Assembly (NCBI RefSeq): GCF_017963645.1
Contig: NZ_JAGMWN010000002.1
Coordinates: forward strand, 1-64,000
Direction of reading: 5' to 3'
Source: Marivibrio halodurans
GTDB taxonomy: Bacteria; Pseudomonadota; Alphaproteobacteria; UBA8366; Aestuariispiraceae
Length of the DNA stretch: 64,000 bases
This document shows positions 63,547 through 64,000 of this stretch, in pieces (the first letter of the stretch is position 1; each line of letters begins with the position of its first letter). The notes below the pieces were generated by a model. The model was not told the origin of the DNA, did not search any database, and was given only the letters and a program-made list of their open reading frames with translations. The translations under genes and the position numbers were made by a program.

Positions 63547-64000
63547 TCACGCCGCTTCCATCAGCGTATCGTACCATTCGGCCGCCCAGTCGGCCGCCAC
63601 GTCCTCCGGCAGCGTGCCTTCGGAGGCGTTGTGCTTCATCACCTCCCCGATCCGCCGCGCGCCGAGCTTCGACAGCATCTCGTCGAATTGCTTGCCGCCA
63701 AAGCAGAAGGTCTGCGCATAGGTCATGTCGCCCAGCGCGAACACGCCATAGCGCACGGCGCTCAGGTCCGGGGCGTCCTTGTCCAGCGATTCGATGAAGG
63801 CATGGCCGTTGTCCGGTACGTCGCCGCTGCCATAGGTGGAGGTGCAGATGATGAAGGTGCCGCCGCCGGAGAGCGCGGCCGAATCGAGATCGTCCATCAG
63901 TTCGATTTCCGCCTCCAGGCCCTTGTCGTTCAGGACCTCGGCGATCTCGTCCGCCACCAACTCGGCCGTTCCGGTCATCGTACCGACCAAAATCGTTACC
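63547..64000 (-). CDS. Flavodoxin (MioC-like), cut by window end
   Basis: At least 151 residues of a flavodoxin-like FMN protein. The phosphate loop at the N terminus is VGTMTGTAELVADEI, then ICTSTYGSGDVPDNG and FALGDMTYAQTFCFGGKQFD. The frame is open to the window edge (preceding codons read V-T-I-L), so the start is not visible. It is the upstream-most gene of the leftward run and may deliver electrons to an oxygenase or reductase in that pathway. Confidence 0.85.
   Translation of the reverse strand, partial: VTILVGTMTGTAELVADEIAEVLNDKGLEAEIELMDDLDSAALSGGGTFIICTSTYGSGDVPDNGHAFIESLDKDAPDLSAVRYGVFALGDMTYAQTFCFGGKQFDEMLSKLGARRIGEVMKHNASEGTLPEDVAADWAAEWYDTLMEAA

Overview
The window reads as the chromosome of a GC-rich alphaproteobacterium, probably a Rhodospirillales-type organism. 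The evidence is a petABC bc1 operon, aerobic HemF, quinone-type PyrD, class I lysyl-tRNA synthetase, an intracellular PHB depolymerase, and a MoxR/DUF58/DUF4159 operon divergent from a DUF1285/Nudix/DUF6111/CCA-transferase group. The taxonomic placement is inference; no rRNA gene or other phylogenetic marker of that kind was seen.

Region A (1 to about 10.8 kb) is the right end of an integrated mobile element; its left end lies outside the window. It has patches of low GC, two paralogous HTH regulators, a ParD/ParE pair whose toxin lacks a canonical start codon, a low-GC two-gene cassette with ankyrin repeats, and a conjugation coupling ATPase preceded by a separate small membrane protein. It ends with a large serine recombinase that abuts the 3' end of a tRNA-Ser(GGA) gene. 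The recombinase frame has lost its own stop and reads through the tRNA in antisense.

Region B (11.1-13.3 kb) holds a small membrane protein and lepA. A 1.1-kb stretch without a credible gene follows (13.3-14.45 kb). It carries two strong plus-strand intrinsic terminators, a promoter-like site that could drive a small RNA, and four 30-bp tandem repeats just before the next gene.

Region C (14.45-24.03 kb) is a compact cluster of intact phage genes in T7-like order: capsid, small head protein, tail adaptor, tail tube/nozzle-like protein, internal protein, tail fibre, DUF4376 protein, putative small terminase, large terminase, one-TM protein, cell-wall hydrolase and 3-TM holin. Portal, scaffold, large ejection proteins, integrase and replication genes are not seen. 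This is either a maintained remnant or a domesticated podovirus-like particle, and it is the best candidate in the window for an undescribed system.

Region D (24.0-38.7 kb) has a GDSL hydrolase, CCA-adding enzyme, DUF6111, Nudix and DUF1285 genes on the minus strand. They are interrupted at 26.5-28.4 kb by a phage-type muramidase gene, its coupled upstream gene and a small exported protein. Divergently, moxR-DUF58-DUF4159-BatB-like genes and a class V aminotransferase lie on the plus strand.

Region E (38.7-53.3 kb) carries a HAD phosphatase, a degenerate EAL protein resembling TipF, an SPFH/NfeD pair, pyrD, DUF952-hemF-trmL, petABC, a DinG-like helicase and class I lysS. Region F (53.3-64 kb) is catabolic: phaZ, a VCBS-repeat protein, an ornithine/lysine decarboxylase, and a leftward run of FAD oxidoreductase, MaoC, MBL hydrolase, alpha/beta hydrolase, benzoate-CoA ligase, DUF4863 and flavodoxin. 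That run suggests aromatic-acid degradation through CoA thioesters; the flavodoxin gene is cut by the window end.
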